DNA of 64,000 nucleotides. It comes from Methanobacterium veterum. GTDB taxonomy: Archaea > Methanobacteriota > Methanobacteria > Methanobacteriales > Methanobacteriaceae. Positions 1 to 8,681 of this stretch are shown here, piece after piece (position 1 is the first letter of the stretch; every line of letters begins with the position of its first letter). The stretch spans positions 628,002 to 692,001 of the forward strand of contig NZ_JQJK01000008.1 of assembly GCF_000745485.1 (NCBI RefSeq), in the 5' to 3' direction. The position numbers were made by a program, and so were the translations under genes. The notes beneath the pieces are model-generated. The model worked only from the letters and a program-made list of their open reading frames with translations. It ran no database searches and had not been told where the DNA came from.

Positions 1-74
1 ATGTCCATTTTTACTCCTTTTAATCTTTTTTCTATCTATTAACCTTACAATACTGAAATGTTAAAAATTATATC

Positions 75-764
75 TTATTCATTGTAACACTGCTGGTTTA
101 ACACTTCATCTTTAGTTAATAGTTGAGCGTGTCCTAACATTTCATTAAAAGCGTTGCCATAAATTTTTATTAATCCAGGATTGCTATTTTTAACACCGAC
201 TGATCCTCGACTTTCATTATGCCTATGGGGCTTTTCTATATATAAATGACCATTATTGAACTTACGAAAAACTGAGTTTTTCGAGGGCCCCAATAAATTC
301 TGCGAATTTATTGAGAGAATCATAAAGTGCTTAATGGGCCTTATTGGCAAAATAAAGTATTTTACACTTTTATATTTATCAAGAAGTGTGTAAATTTCAG
401 TTTTATCTTCACAAAATACTTTAGGTCCTGCTATAATTGTTATTAATCTAAATTTATGATTAATTGCGTGTTTAACTATCTCTTGAGTATCTTCGCTGAA
501 TTCTCCAACCACTAATTTGAGTTCCAATTCGCCTGTAATTTTTCCTTTATTTTTTAAGTTCTTCATCTCTTCAATCAGATTAAATCTCCAAACTCTTTTT
601 TTAAATCTTTCATCACTGTGAAAAAGGATAATTTCATTTCCATATTGCGCATTACTATGAGGATTATGCCTGTAAATTAATTTAATTAAGACAATAACCA
701 TACAAAATGCAAATAAACTGATTAATGTTAAAACTATAGGATAATTAAACTGAATTTTCTGCAT
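75..764 (-). CDS. Membrane-anchored protein of unknown function
   Basis: 229 aa. One hydrophobic segment at about residues 10-30 suggests an N-terminal membrane anchor, with the rest of the chain on one side. The C-terminal half has a run of conserved-looking residues (RPIKHFMIL, then IEKPHRHNESRGSVGV) that loosely recalls the C-terminal sensor part of some TrmB/PLD-like archaeal proteins, but no catalytic HxK motif is present and I do not assign a family. Residues about 151-169 are encoded by two hairpin modules of the palindrome family found elsewhere in the window, lying in frame. The ribosome binding site just upstream of the ATG is a GGAGGAGG-type sequence. Function unknown. Confidence 0.65.
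   Translation of the reverse strand: MQKIQFNYPIVLTLISLFAFCMVIVLIKLIYRHNPHSNAQYGNEIILFHSDERFKKRVWRFNLIEEMKNLKNKGKITGELELKLVVGEFSEDTQEIVKHAINHKFRLITIIAGPKVFCEDKTEIYTLLDKYKSVKYFILPIRPIKHFMILSINSQNLLGPSKNSVFRKFNNGHLYIEKPHRHNESRGSVGVKNSNPGLIKIYGNAFNEMLGHAQLLTKDEVLNQQCYNE
265..315. repeat. Two trinucleotide-loop hairpin modules inside a coding region
   Basis: CGAAAAAC-TGA-GTTTTTCG is followed, after a GAGGGCCC linker, by a second perfect palindrome with 10-bp arms (CAATAAATTC) around the loop TGC. Both match the format of the intergenic arrays, and the GAGGG/CCCC linker also occurs in the arrays at 20.4 and 24.5 kb. Here the reading frame of the host gene stays open across them. Confidence 0.75.
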
Positions 765-975
765 CCTCCTCCTAATATCACAAAATGTGATATATTTTAC
801 ACTTGAAGTGTATGTCTCATCTTACTAATAAATTCTCCTAAATGCATCGACAAAACAAAATATTACAATAAAAAATAGTAAGATACAACAATCCAAAAAT
901 AGTAAGAAAATTTAGTGTTTCTATAAATATAATTAACTTTTTTAAGAGCGAATTTTCCAGTTTATTGTATTGAAC

Positions 976-2484
976 TTATTTTGAAGCGCCGTTTAAAATG
1001 TTTTCCAGATATTTTTTGGTTCTTTCCTCAAAGATACTTCTTATATGCCGAAATGAACCACCATAATTTGATATAGCCTTCCTCTTATTTTCAACACCTG
1101 TAAATGACATTAAAGCCATTAAAGTGCTTAAAATAGCCCCAAACAAAACAACTCTATGTATCCCTGTTGTTAAATCAACTGCTGCACCTGAAAATAACTG
1201 ATTTTGAAGCATGAGCTGTGGAGATATAGCAGAATTTATCAAAAGTCCTGCATAACAAACAGCAAAGACCATGCCCATATCCCTTACAGTTGCAATAATA
1301 CCCGATGCCATCCCTGCATTTTTGTGTGACAGTGTTGACATCAATGTTTTATTTGCAGGGGCCTGAAACAATGCTGTGCCGAGTCCAAGAAGTGCAAGAC
1401 GCCAGAAAACATCTATTGCACTGGAGGAAACTGTAAGTTGAGTCATTGAAAGCATTGCAGCTATGCAAATAACAGATCCAAAGAAAACTGGAATCCGTGA
1501 CCCTATTCTATCTGACAAAGAACCACTTACAGTGGCCATAAGCATCATAACTATAGGTGAAGCAGTTAAAACCATACCAGATATACTTGAGCTGAGATGC
1601 AGGACTTTCTGCAGGTAAAACGGCACTGCAAAAAGCATCATGTACATACAAATATAATTTAAGTGCAAACACGCGTTGAATGCTGAAAATACTTTATTTT
1701 TGAATAATTTAAGTTCTATCATTGGATTTTTTGATTTCAACTCAGTATATACAAATATAACAAAGGTTATCGCCGACAAAACACCAATAACAGCTGCCAC
1801 TGCGTAATTTGAGTTTTCTATAAGGTTCAATGCATAAATTATCAGGAACAAATAAGTAAATTGAAGTATCGTTCCAGGAAGATCCCACTTGACTTTATTA
1901 GATTCTCCACGTTTAAGCGTGAAATAACAAATTCCAAAGGCCAGAATTCCAATTGGAATATTTATCAAAAATATAGATCTCCAACCAAAAAGACCATTCA
2001 TGATTCCACCTATTGCAGGTCCAAATGCTAAACCAGCTGCAATAGCTACAGAGTATATGCCCATTGCTTTCCCAAGGTAACGGAGTGGGAATGACTTTTC
2101 AATGATAACCATTGAAACTGAGAGGATCATAGCTGCTGTAACCCCTTGCAATCCCCTAAATATAATTAAAGTTATGATAGACGGCGATAAACTACAGAGT
2201 ATAGATGCTATTACAAAACCAACAAGCCCCCCCAAAAACAGGCGTTCATGCCCATAAAAATCTCCAAATCTAGCAAAAAACAGCACCAGACCTATAAACA
2301 TGATCAGGTATGATGTCAAAACCCATTCTGCTGTGGCCACATTGACCATGAAAAATTCTGCTATCTGTGGAAGGGAAACATTAGTTATACTGGCATTTAT
2401 TGGAACCATTAAAGCACCTATTGAAACAGCCAGAAGGATTCTCCATTTTTTATCATATTCATCCGTCGTACCAAGACCTTCCAA
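976..2484 (-). CDS. MFS multidrug exporter, DHA2 (EmrB/QacA) type
   Basis: 502 aa, the usual length for 14-helix drug:proton antiporters. It opens with the family's first helix ([29 protein letters not shown]) and has the loop 2-3 motif region [13 protein letters not shown] and the motif C-like [25 protein letters not shown] before helix 6. About 14 hydrophobic segments can be counted. Established for the family: proton-coupled export of drugs or organic ions across the cytoplasmic membrane. The substrate cannot be read from sequence. No regulator gene lies directly next to it; it appears to be a single-gene transcript. Confidence 0.9.
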   Translation of the reverse strand: MEGLGTTDEYDKKWRILLAVSIGALMVPINASITNVSLPQIAEFFMVNVATAEWVLTSYLIMFIGLVLFFARFGDFYGHERLFLGGLVGFVIASILCSLSPSIITLIIFRGLQGVTAAMILSVSMVIIEKSFPLRYLGKAMGIYSVAIAAGLAFGPAIGGIMNGLFGWRSIFLINIPIGILAFGICYFTLKRGESNKVKWDLPGTILQFTYLFLIIYALNLIENSNYAVAAVIGVLSAITFVIFVYTELKSKNPMIELKLFKNKVFSAFNACLHLNYICMYMMLFAVPFYLQKVLHLSSSISGMVLTASPIVMMLMATVSGSLSDRIGSRIPVFFGSVICIAAMLSMTQLTVSSSAIDVFWRLALLGLGTALFQAPANKTLMSTLSHKNAGMASGIIATVRDMGMVFAVCYAGLLINSAISPQLMLQNQLFSGAAVDLTTGIHRVVLFGAILSTLMALMSFTGVENKRKAISNYGGSFRHIRSIFEERTKKYLENILNGASK

Positions 2485-2797
2485 CTGATGAAGTTAAAAA
2501 ACAGCTGCTCTCCACAATATAACTTAAAATAAGTTTTTTAAGATTAAAAGAGCATTTACATATTAAAAAAATATTTTTTTGCGTTTTAGAGATATTATAA
2601 AGAAAATTTTCATTTAAGCCCAATTTTAAGTACACCTTCTATTTTAGAACTATTTAATTTCAAGTATCTACATTCTTGTTAATAGATTTAACCGTATGGT
2701 TTAAATGTTTATAAAAGTTTTCAAGGGCAATAAAATTAACTTAAAATAGTGAATTATTATATTATAACTTACTAAAATAATAATTTTTAGATTATAT
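2485..2797. other. Intergenic spacer, AT-rich
   Basis: It lies between the MFS gene and the last gene of the roadblock cluster, both transcribed leftward. It must hold the MFS promoter and the end of the cluster transcript. A TATA-like TTTATAAAA is visible near 2710 on the plus strand. No credible small gene is seen. Confidence 0.5.
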
Positions 2798-3196
2798 TTA
2801 CTGTTTCCATACTATTGAAACATTTTCGTAGCTTTCTTCCAGTATTGACTGTATTTTTGGCACTGCTTTTTTAATCAATAGAAAGATCATTCCAATATTC
2901 ACTTCAGACCCAACTGCACACACCAGTGCAATACTTTTTGATCCTGATATAACAATATTCATTTTGTTTCCACTGACCATTATAAGTTTCATGTCATCGT
3001 TTCCAATGTCTTTTAAGGTCCTTTTCCCAAGTTCCATTAAAGCTGCAGACATTGCAGATATTCGCTGGCTGTTTGAACCGGGAACATAAGAACATATAAT
3101 AAGACCATCCTTTCTAATTACATAAGACTCCATTATACGAGCTTTACTGTGCATCTCATCCAAGATATCTTTTATTTGTTTAGAAATAGGCTCCAT
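2798..3196 (-). CDS. Roadblock/LC7 domain protein (copy 3 of the cluster)
   Basis: 132 aa, a single roadblock/LC7 fold. The pattern is a leading helix (IKDILDEMHSKARIMESYVIRKDGLIICSYVP), then the central helix ISAMSAALMELGKRTLKDI, then beta strands ending in VNIGMIFLLIKKAVPKIQSILEE. Established for the family: small dimeric platforms that bind Ras-like GTPases (MglB with MglA; Ragulator with Rag). It is last in a leftward operon behind another roadblock gene (gap 22 bp) and a small GTPase. The likely role is a partner or regulator of that GTPase (inference). Confidence 0.85.
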   Translation of the reverse strand: MEPISKQIKDILDEMHSKARIMESYVIRKDGLIICSYVPGSNSQRISAMSAALMELGKRTLKDIGNDDMKLIMVSGNKMNIVISGSKSIALVCAVGSEVNIGMIFLLIKKAVPKIQSILEESYENVSIVWKQ

Positions 3197-3218
3197 TTAT
3201 ATCAATCTTTAAATTGTA

Positions 3219-3608
3219 TTATCCAGAGGGTGTTTGAATTAAATTCTGAATATTTAAGGCTGCTTTTTTAAGAGTTAACCTGATCATTCCAATATTTGCA
3301 TTATCATCTGTAAGTACTACCACAACATATTCCGATCCAATTTCTTCCATGATAATCTTACCATAATCTGTTTCAACTATTAACTTCTCAGGCATCCCAA
3401 AATTTATGTTTTTAACCATTTCAGTAACTGCACCTAAAACAGCTGCACTTGTAGCACTTACAATAGAATCATTCTGATCCATCCTCCCAACTGGTATACC
3501 TCCCATAGTTGCAAGTATACAATTCTGTACACCATTAATCTTCATCAATGGCCTTAAAACATTTTCAATATTTAAATCTAATTTTTCAGTACCATTACAA
3601 TTCACCAT
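3219..3608 (-). CDS. Roadblock/LC7 domain protein (copy 2 of the cluster)
   Basis: 129 aa roadblock/LC7 protein: a helix with VLRPLMKINGVQNCILATMGGIPVGRM, the conserved central helix VSATSAAVLGAVTEMVKNI, and the C-terminal strand-helix NANIGMIRLTLKKAALNIQNLI. The start ATG follows a strong GGAGGTGA site 7 bases upstream. Only 14 bp separate it from the GTPase gene, so the two are almost certainly cotranscribed and probably form a GTPase/roadblock pair, as in MglA-MglB systems (inference from context). Confidence 0.87.
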   Translation of the reverse strand: MVNCNGTEKLDLNIENVLRPLMKINGVQNCILATMGGIPVGRMDQNDSIVSATSAAVLGAVTEMVKNINFGMPEKLIVETDYGKIIMEEIGSEYVVVVLTDDNANIGMIRLTLKKAALNIQNLIQTPSG

Positions 3609-3622
3609 AGCCTTTTCACCTC

Positions 3623-4129
3623 CTATTTATTGTTTGTATTTGTAATATCCATCATGAGCGTTTCCATTACAAGATCCAGATTTTGTTTTGTAACAGAAGA
3701 AGTATTTATCACTGAAACTTCATCAGAAATTTCCAATTCTTCCCTTACATTCTCTTGAGATAAATGAACAAGATCATCCTTATTTATAGCCACAACATAA
3801 GGCACATTATGCTTTTTTATAAATGCCATGAGCTCTTTATCAACAGGCGAAATACCAACAGTTGAATCTATCAAAAATATAGCTCCATCCATACCTATAG
3901 CCAGAGTATTCCACATAAACGAGAATCTCCGATGTCCCGGCGTGGCAAACAACTGAATAAAATAATTATCATAATCTAACTGAACAAAATCAAAGCTATT
4001 TGTAATTCTTTCAAATTCCCCTTTCATAAGCAGCTTCTTACCGCTTATAGTTTCAACAAAAGTCGTTTTACCAGCGTCCAACGCTCCGAAAACAACTATC
4101 TTAATTATACTCTTATTCTCTCCTTCCAT
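3623..4129 (-). CDS. Small Ras/Arf-like GTPase of a roadblock cluster
   Basis: 168 aa, a single G domain. Walker A is GALDAGKTTF near residue 16; the switch II region reads FATPGHRRFSFMW (a DxxG motif with Asp replaced by Thr, ATPG, as in several archaeal Gtr/MglA-like GTPases); the G4 motif is NKDD at about residue 115. GTP-binding switch proteins of this class act with roadblock proteins, which are encoded directly downstream (two) and upstream (one) here. A likely role is signalling or subcellular organisation in the cytoplasm; the effector is not visible. An 11-bp inverted repeat lies just upstream (4174-4228). Confidence 0.88.
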   Translation of the reverse strand: MEGENKSIIKIVVFGALDAGKTTFVETISGKKLLMKGEFERITNSFDFVQLDYDNYFIQLFATPGHRRFSFMWNTLAIGMDGAIFLIDSTVGISPVDKELMAFIKKHNVPYVVAINKDDLVHLSQENVREELEISDEVSVINTSSVTKQNLDLVMETLMMDITNTNNK

Positions 4130-4173
4130 TACTGCCAGTCCATTATTAATTTTATTTAAATAAAAAAATTCAT

Positions 4174-4228
4174 GTTTTATGAGTGTTTCGGAGGAGGTAT
4201 GTAATTGTTGCGGATTTACTCATAAAAC
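4174..4228 (-). promoter_or_regulatory. Long-stem inverted repeat inside the roadblock operon
   Basis: GTTTTATGAGT (4174-4184) and ACTCATAAAAC (4218-4228) are perfect 11-bp inverted arms around a 33-base loop that carries a GGAGGAGG/CCTCCTCC tract. It sits in the 111-bp gap between the 143-aa gene and the GTPase gene, the only sizeable gap in the operon. It could separate two transcripts, set an RNA processing point, or form a protein site. No function is proven. Confidence 0.5.
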
Positions 4229-4240
4229 TCCTACAACATA

Positions 4241-4672
4241 TTAAATTTTTTTTATATGTGCACTGCAAGTACCATACTCTTGTTTTTCTCTTTTCCAATC
4301 GTACATGTTCCCTGAAATATTTTCAATAGCAACCAAAGATGTATTAAAGAATGGACATGAATGTTCTTCATCTATGTTTTTTTCATCCATTTCATCAACA
4401 ATAGGCATAAAACCGCAGCCTGTCACTTTTATGGTTGCCTCACCATCTTTTATTTCATAAGTCATCTCACTTAAAGTACCGTGACTCTTATAATAATCTT
4501 TGATAGCATCTAAACTTGACTCATAAGTACTCATGTCGCCCCCATTAGCCTCTATTGTCTCATAAAATCTATTAGCAACCTGCCTCCAAATCGGGAAAGA
4601 ACCTTCACCAAGAGTGCTCCAGAGTGCTTCTATAAGTCCTGCTATAATTATATCAGTTGGATTATCTTCCAT
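4241..4672 (-). CDS. Cys-containing protein in the roadblock operon, unknown function
   Basis: 143 aa, soluble, no membrane segment. The N-terminal part is helical (IIAGLIEALWSTLGEGSFPIWRQVANRF); the C-terminal half is beta-rich with three well-separated cysteines (TGCGFMP, HSCPFF, GTCSAH). The overall layout resembles small ligand-sensor folds of the V4R/heme-NO-binding kind, but this is only an impression and I do not assign it. The gap to the upstream roadblock gene is 11 bp, and the start ATG has a GGTGAT site, so it belongs to the same operon and may be the sensory input of the GTPase module. Confidence 0.7.
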   Translation of the reverse strand: MEDNPTDIIIAGLIEALWSTLGEGSFPIWRQVANRFYETIEANGGDMSTYESSLDAIKDYYKSHGTLSEMTYEIKDGEATIKVTGCGFMPIVDEMDEKNIDEEHSCPFFNTSLVAIENISGNMYDWKREKQEYGTCSAHIKKI

Positions 4673-4683
4673 TTAATCACCGC

Positions 4684-5055
4684 TTATTCCATTGCTTTTG
4701 CTATTTGTTCTGATGTCCTTTCAATTTCCATCAATACTAACCCTAAATTTACTTCCTTAGGTGAAAGAACTGCTAAAATACCTTTACTACCTGCAAAAGA
4801 AAATGTAGCTTTACCAGTACTTCCTTCAATTATAATTTCACTTAAATCTCCCCTGCTTAACTCATCACAAGTTCTTTGAGAAGTACCTACAATAGCCGCA
4901 CCCATTGCAGCTAAACGCTTCTCATCAGTATCTTGAGATAAAACAGAAGCTATCATTAAACCATCCGGCCTTAAAAGAGCAGCACCAGTAACATCACCAG
5001 GAGCCCTCTCCAAAAGCTCATTCAAAATACCACCAACATCTTCACGAATACCCAT
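4684..5055 (-). CDS. Roadblock/LC7 domain protein (copy 1, first gene of the cluster)
   Basis: 123 aa from the chosen ATG. It is the most canonical of the three roadblock proteins: VGGILNELLERAPGDVTGAALLRPDGLMIAS, the central helix RLAAMGAAIVGTSQRTCDEL, and the C-terminal VNLGLVLMEIERTSEQIAKAM. An in-frame GTG at 5064 would add three residues, but the GGGTGAT sequence 8 bases before the ATG at 5055 favours the shorter form. It is first in the leftward operon and divergent from the TrmB-like regulator across a 636-bp spacer. It probably dimerises and binds the cluster GTPase. Confidence 0.85.
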   Translation of the reverse strand: MGIREDVGGILNELLERAPGDVTGAALLRPDGLMIASVLSQDTDEKRLAAMGAAIVGTSQRTCDELSRGDLSEIIIEGSTGKATFSFAGSKGILAVLSPKEVNLGLVLMEIERTSEQIAKAME

Positions 5056-5691
5056 AAATATCACCCATATTTATCGTTGAAATCATGCTACAAAACACGA
5101 CCAAAACTTGTTAATTATATTGTTGCTTAATAAAGATAGTTAGATTAAGTCTAATTTGATTTAAAACTTAATTCTTAACTTACCCCAGATTAATATTAAT
5201 TTAAATATTACCTCCTTCCTATTAACCACCCCCATAGGAAAAATATGATTTTTTTAATCTCTAATCTTTAATTCAAGTTTTATATATTCATTATTAAGCT
5301 TTTTGTAACTTTTATAGTAGTTTAAAGTTACAAAAGCCCTATTTTTGTATTAAGAATGTATATAAAGTAAACAAAATACTAATTTAATAAAAAAAATATA
5401 ATAAATCAGTAATAATAATTTCTGACCGTTATAAAAGGACACATAATGAATAAATCATATCCAATTATAAAATTAACCTCATTGATCTTTAAAAATACAT
5501 TATAGACTACAATCTTTCACATATATTAACAAATTACTATAAATACCAAACTAAAATAGGCATTTATGAATTTATCACACGTGTTATACTTAATTTTTCC
5601 ATAAATCTATTAAGATTTTATAATAGTTAATATAAAATTATATACAACCTTTACATCAAGTTTATTAGGCATTAATAGCAACAATATCCAT
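5056..5691. other. Long divergent intergenic region
   Basis: 636 bp, very AT-rich, between the roadblock operon (leftward) and the TrmB-like regulator (rightward). It must hold both promoters. An AGGAGGTAA sequence on the minus strand near 5212 is not followed by a usable start codon. No RNA gene or convincing small gene was seen. Confidence 0.5.
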
Positions 5692-6501
5692 ATGAAAGAG
5701 CAAGAGATATTATCGATCCTACAAAAGATGGGAATGACCTATTATGGAGCTAAAGCGTACCATACACTTATAAAAACCGGAACTTCGAACCCTACGGCAA
5801 TCGCTGAAAAATCAGAAGTTCCTAGAACCAAAATTTATGAAGTACTAAATAAATTAGAAAAAGATAACTGGATAATAATTGAAAAAACTAGACCTGCAAC
5901 TGTAAAGCCTCGTTATCCTCGCGAAGTTATAGAAGAACACAAATCATACTTGAATTCACAATTAGATGAAATTTCTAGCGAATTAACTATGATCTATGAC
6001 AATATACTTGAAAATGAAACTCCCCTAATTAGAGTTGTGCATTCACCAGATAAGATTATTCAAATAACAGAACATTTAATTGAAAATGCTAAGAACAAAA
6101 TAATATTAATGGGCAGTCTATATTTGCCCTATGGAGTTAATATATTTAAAAAAGAACTTTCAAAAGCTAAACAAAGGGGCGTAAGTGTTAGAATCATTGC
6201 AGAACATGTTAATACAGAATTTGTTGACTTTTTAGAACATTTGGATAAATACGCAGATATTAAAAAAGGACATCCTTATTACATGAAAAATATGGTGGTA
6301 GATAATAAAGAATGTGTTTTTATGATGGCTCAAATTGAAAAGGGAGTCCCAAATGTAGATAGTACAACCATAATATGGATATCCAGCCCATTTTTAGCAG
6401 CTTACGTATCCAGTGTCTTTGAAATGGAATGGAAAAAATTAGATTACTACAATAAAGATAATGATTACCAAGATAATCCCCATTACTCTGATGATGAATA
6501 A
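5692..6501 (+). CDS. TrmB-family transcriptional regulator
   Basis: 269 aa. The N-terminal 75 residues form a winged helix of the TrmB type (ILQKMGMTYYGAKAYHTLIKTGTSNPTAIAEKSEVPRTKIYEVLNKLEKDNWI), followed by a short coiled segment (about 80-110) and a C-terminal sensor domain with a PLD-like beta strand start (ARNKIILMGSLYLP-like) at about 145-240. Established: TrmB proteins are archaeal regulators, classically of sugar uptake. It is divergent from the roadblock operon and is a candidate regulator of it. The acidic tail (DNDYQDNPHYSDDE) is unusual. Confidence 0.85.
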   Translation: MKEQEILSILQKMGMTYYGAKAYHTLIKTGTSNPTAIAEKSEVPRTKIYEVLNKLEKDNWIIIEKTRPATVKPRYPREVIEEHKSYLNSQLDEISSELTMIYDNILENETPLIRVVHSPDKIIQITEHLIENAKNKIILMGSLYLPYGVNIFKKELSKAKQRGVSVRIIAEHVNTEFVDFLEHLDKYADIKKGHPYYMKNMVVDNKECVFMMAQIEKGVPNVDSTTIIWISSPFLAAYVSSVFEMEWKKLDYYNKDNDYQDNPHYSDDE

Positions 6502-6594
6502 GTATGTACATCCCAAGAATTCATTATCGCATTTATAATAGCCATTATAACCATATAAAAAAGAATAATCAATTTAAACAATTTTAGAATTTTT

Positions 6595-7254
6595 TTATAC
6601 ATACCATTCATGCAACTTTTGAGTTATAGTTTCAAAAGTTTGCCCAAACAAAAATATGTCATTATGTAACGTTTTATCTATTTGAATAACTTGAGTGTCA
6701 CCTGATTTTAATTTAGCACATTCAGACATAATTTCAAGTACATCACGCGATCCATAAATAATCAATGATCTACTTTCATCAGGCTGAAACTGTGGAAGAT
6801 CATTTAAAATATTGAATACAGTACATTTAGACCTGCGTACCCTATAATCCCTTCGTTCCTCAAGTAATTCCTTAGTTTGAGGACTGAATGTTCTGTTCAA
6901 TGCAGGAGATATTCCAATGGCATAATCTGCACTGCTAATAAGTGAAAGACGCCCACCTAATGAATGACCTACTGCAGTTACTTTCCCAAAAGGTCTAAAA
7001 TGTGAAATAGCCGTTTCAATATCCAAAAGAATATCTCTATCCAGATCAAGCAGGTGTTCACCATGACCCCTAAGATCTATAGCCCCTACTACAAATCCTT
7101 TTTCTGCCATATGCCATGCAACGCCCATCATCTCTTCTTTTAAACCCCCGTAACCATGGACAGCTACAACCGCTCCTATTGGGTTTGGAGGTTTAAAAGT
7201 TACACATGGAACTTTTAAACCGTTGCCGTTGATTATTTCTCTTTCAATTTCCAT
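6595..7254 (-). CDS. Alpha/beta hydrolase
   Basis: 219 aa. The nucleophile elbow GHSLGG lies at about residue 96, an oxyanion strand AVVAVHGYGGLKEEM near residue 30, and the distal acid/histidine region SLIIYGSRDVLEIM ... TLHNDIFLFG near the C-terminus. These give a complete Ser-Asp-His set for a serine hydrolase of the esterase/lipase group. The substrate is unknown; no signal peptide, so cytoplasmic. It lies 39 bp downstream of the iron-sulfur flavoprotein gene on the same strand and may share its transcript. Confidence 0.87.
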   Translation of the reverse strand: MEIEREIINGNGLKVPCVTFKPPNPIGAVVAVHGYGGLKEEMMGVAWHMAEKGFVVGAIDLRGHGEHLLDLDRDILLDIETAISHFRPFGKVTAVGHSLGGRLSLISSADYAIGISPALNRTFSPQTKELLEERRDYRVRRSKCTVFNILNDLPQFQPDESRSLIIYGSRDVLEIMSECAKLKSGDTQVIQIDKTLHNDIFLFGQTFETITQKLHEWYV

Positions 7255-7293
7255 TTTTAGTGTACCATCTTAAAAAATGTAATTTAAAAATAC

Positions 7294-7869
7294 TTAATCC
7301 GCTTTAACCAGCTTCTTACCTATTGCTCTGGCTTTTTCAAGGACATCTTTCTTGTCATTAACTGCCCCAGGAGTATTATTATCCTGTGAACTCAACATAT
7401 CAACGACATTATATCCAAGGAACCCAAACATGTCTTTTGTAGAGTTGTAATATCCTGCAAATGTGTTTTCATCAGGATTACCCTGAGTAAATACCAGTGC
7501 CATATCTTTTTTGCCGTATTTTTCTTCAAAACCAGTCATGAATAAAGCATAAAGTCGGTCTGTGAAGAGTTTTGCCTGGGCAGTCATCTGCCACATGTAA
7601 ATTGGAGATCCAAGTACGAAAGCATCTGCTTCTTTTAGTTCTTTATAAATCTCCTGCATATCATCATCTGTAGCACATTCGCCATCATTGCTTTTACAAT
7701 GCATACATGCCTTACACGGAGCTATAGCCATTTTATCAAGGTTGAAACTTTTTGTTTCTGCACCCACATCACCTGCTCCTTTAAGCATTTCTTCAACAAG
7801 AATTTCCGTATTACCGCCCTCTCTTGGGCTCCCTACAAATCCAAGTACCTTCATCTTTTTTGCCTCCAT
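7294..7869 (-). CDS. Iron-sulfur flavoprotein (NADPH-dependent FMN reductase-like)
   Basis: 191 aa flavodoxin-like fold. The FMN phosphate loop is [16 protein letters not shown] at residues 13-28, and the compact cysteine motif [14 protein letters not shown] at about residues 53-66 matches the [4Fe-4S] ligand set of archaeal iron-sulfur flavoproteins (Isf). It also has [19 protein letters not shown]. Known for Isf: homodimers that accept electrons from ferredoxin and can reduce O2, peroxide or quinones in methanogens. It is divergent from the HxlR regulator gene, so redox-responsive control is plausible (inference). Confidence 0.9.
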   Translation of the reverse strand: MEAKKMKVLGFVGSPREGGNTEILVEEMLKGAGDVGAETKSFNLDKMAIAPCKACMHCKSNDGECATDDDMQEIYKELKEADAFVLGSPIYMWQMTAQAKLFTDRLYALFMTGFEEKYGKKDMALVFTQGNPDENTFAGYYNSTKDMFGFLGYNVVDMLSSQDNNTPGAVNDKKDVLEKARAIGKKLVKAD

Positions 7870-8070
7870 TTAAAAAATAAACATATTGATCTTTTCATTA
7901 ACTGCTCTTAAAAAAGCTTTTATATTATGCAGTAAGAGTCTAATTAAATAGATCACATATTATAATGATTTATCTCCCAAATTTCATTCCACTGTCTGTT
8001 TGGATGTATTTAAGTAAATTTTGTAACTTTTAAGTGACTAAGTAACCAGTTAGTAACCCGGTGAAAATAT

Positions 8071-8469
8071 ATGGCTAATGAAATAACCTGCGACAGCTTT
8101 TGTCCTGTAAGTAAAGCTTTGGTATTTATCAGCAAAAAATGGAGTATTGAAATAATCAGAGACATGTTCTTTGGTAAGAAACGTTTTAAAGAATTCAAAG
8201 AAAACAAACCTAATTTAAGCAACAAAGTTTTATCTGACTGTCTTAAAAATCTGGAAAATAACGGGATTATCCAAAAGAAAATAATTAATTCAGCGCCCAT
8301 TTCTACAGAGTACTATCTAACTGAACGAGGAAAAGCATTAAATAAAGTTATATACGAACTAGCTGTTTTTGCTTTGGAAGACTGTGATGATGACGAGTAT
8401 AAAGAAGAGTCTACCCGTATAAGAATAAAACAGGATTTTAGGGAAACTTTACAAATAGATGATCAATGA
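8071..8469 (+). CDS. HxlR-family winged-helix regulator
   Basis: 132 aa. It is a typical HxlR: an N-terminal cysteine (DSFCPVSKAL), then the winged helix KKWSIEIIRDMFFGKKRFKEFKENKPNLSNKVLSDCLKNLENNGII and the wing with YYLTERGKAL. HxlR proteins often sense electrophiles or redox state through the N-terminal Cys. It starts at an ATG 8 bases after GGTGA. Upstream, GTAAC occurs three times (8023, 8042, 8053), a possible operator between it and the divergent iron-sulfur flavoprotein gene. Its last 45 bp exist again in degenerate form at 8595-8639. Confidence 0.9.
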   Translation: MANEITCDSFCPVSKALVFISKKWSIEIIRDMFFGKKRFKEFKENKPNLSNKVLSDCLKNLENNGIIQKKIINSAPISTEYYLTERGKALNKVIYELAVFALEDCDDDEYKEESTRIRIKQDFRETLQIDDQ

Positions 8470-8650
8470 TTATAACCTTGATTCAATGATTTTGCAGCTC
8501 AAACACGAGCATTCCCAACCAAAGATTTTTGAAATGTTTTTACCCTACAAAAACAATGTTTTCAAGGGATTTTAAGGCAAATATAGGGCGAATCAACACG
8601 CATAATGATAAAAGAAGAATTTTAGGAAAACTTTACAGATAAATGATTAA
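8413..8650. repeat. Direct duplication of the HxlR 3' end flanking a hairpin-type insert
   Basis: The gene's end (8413-8456, extending over the stop) is repeated at 8595-8639 with about 80% identity, counted by eye. The roughly 140 bp between them hold degenerate palindromes of the array type (around 8520-8570). The second copy is not in a usable frame. The same arrangement, a gene end duplicated on both sides of hairpin modules, occurs at 12.9-13.3 kb and at the tRNA. Confidence 0.65.
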
Positions 8651-8681
8651 ATACTAATTGCCTAATTAAAAGAGGGATATC

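Noticed and set aside
5205..5225. Strong ribosome site on the minus strand without a gene
   Set aside because: AGGAGGTAA is followed at proper distance by stop codons and no usable start, so it does not mark a gene.
7688..7911. Rightward ORFs inside the iron-sulfur flavoprotein gene
   Set aside because: Antisense shadows; the minus strand gene has a complete flavodoxin fold with its cysteine motif.
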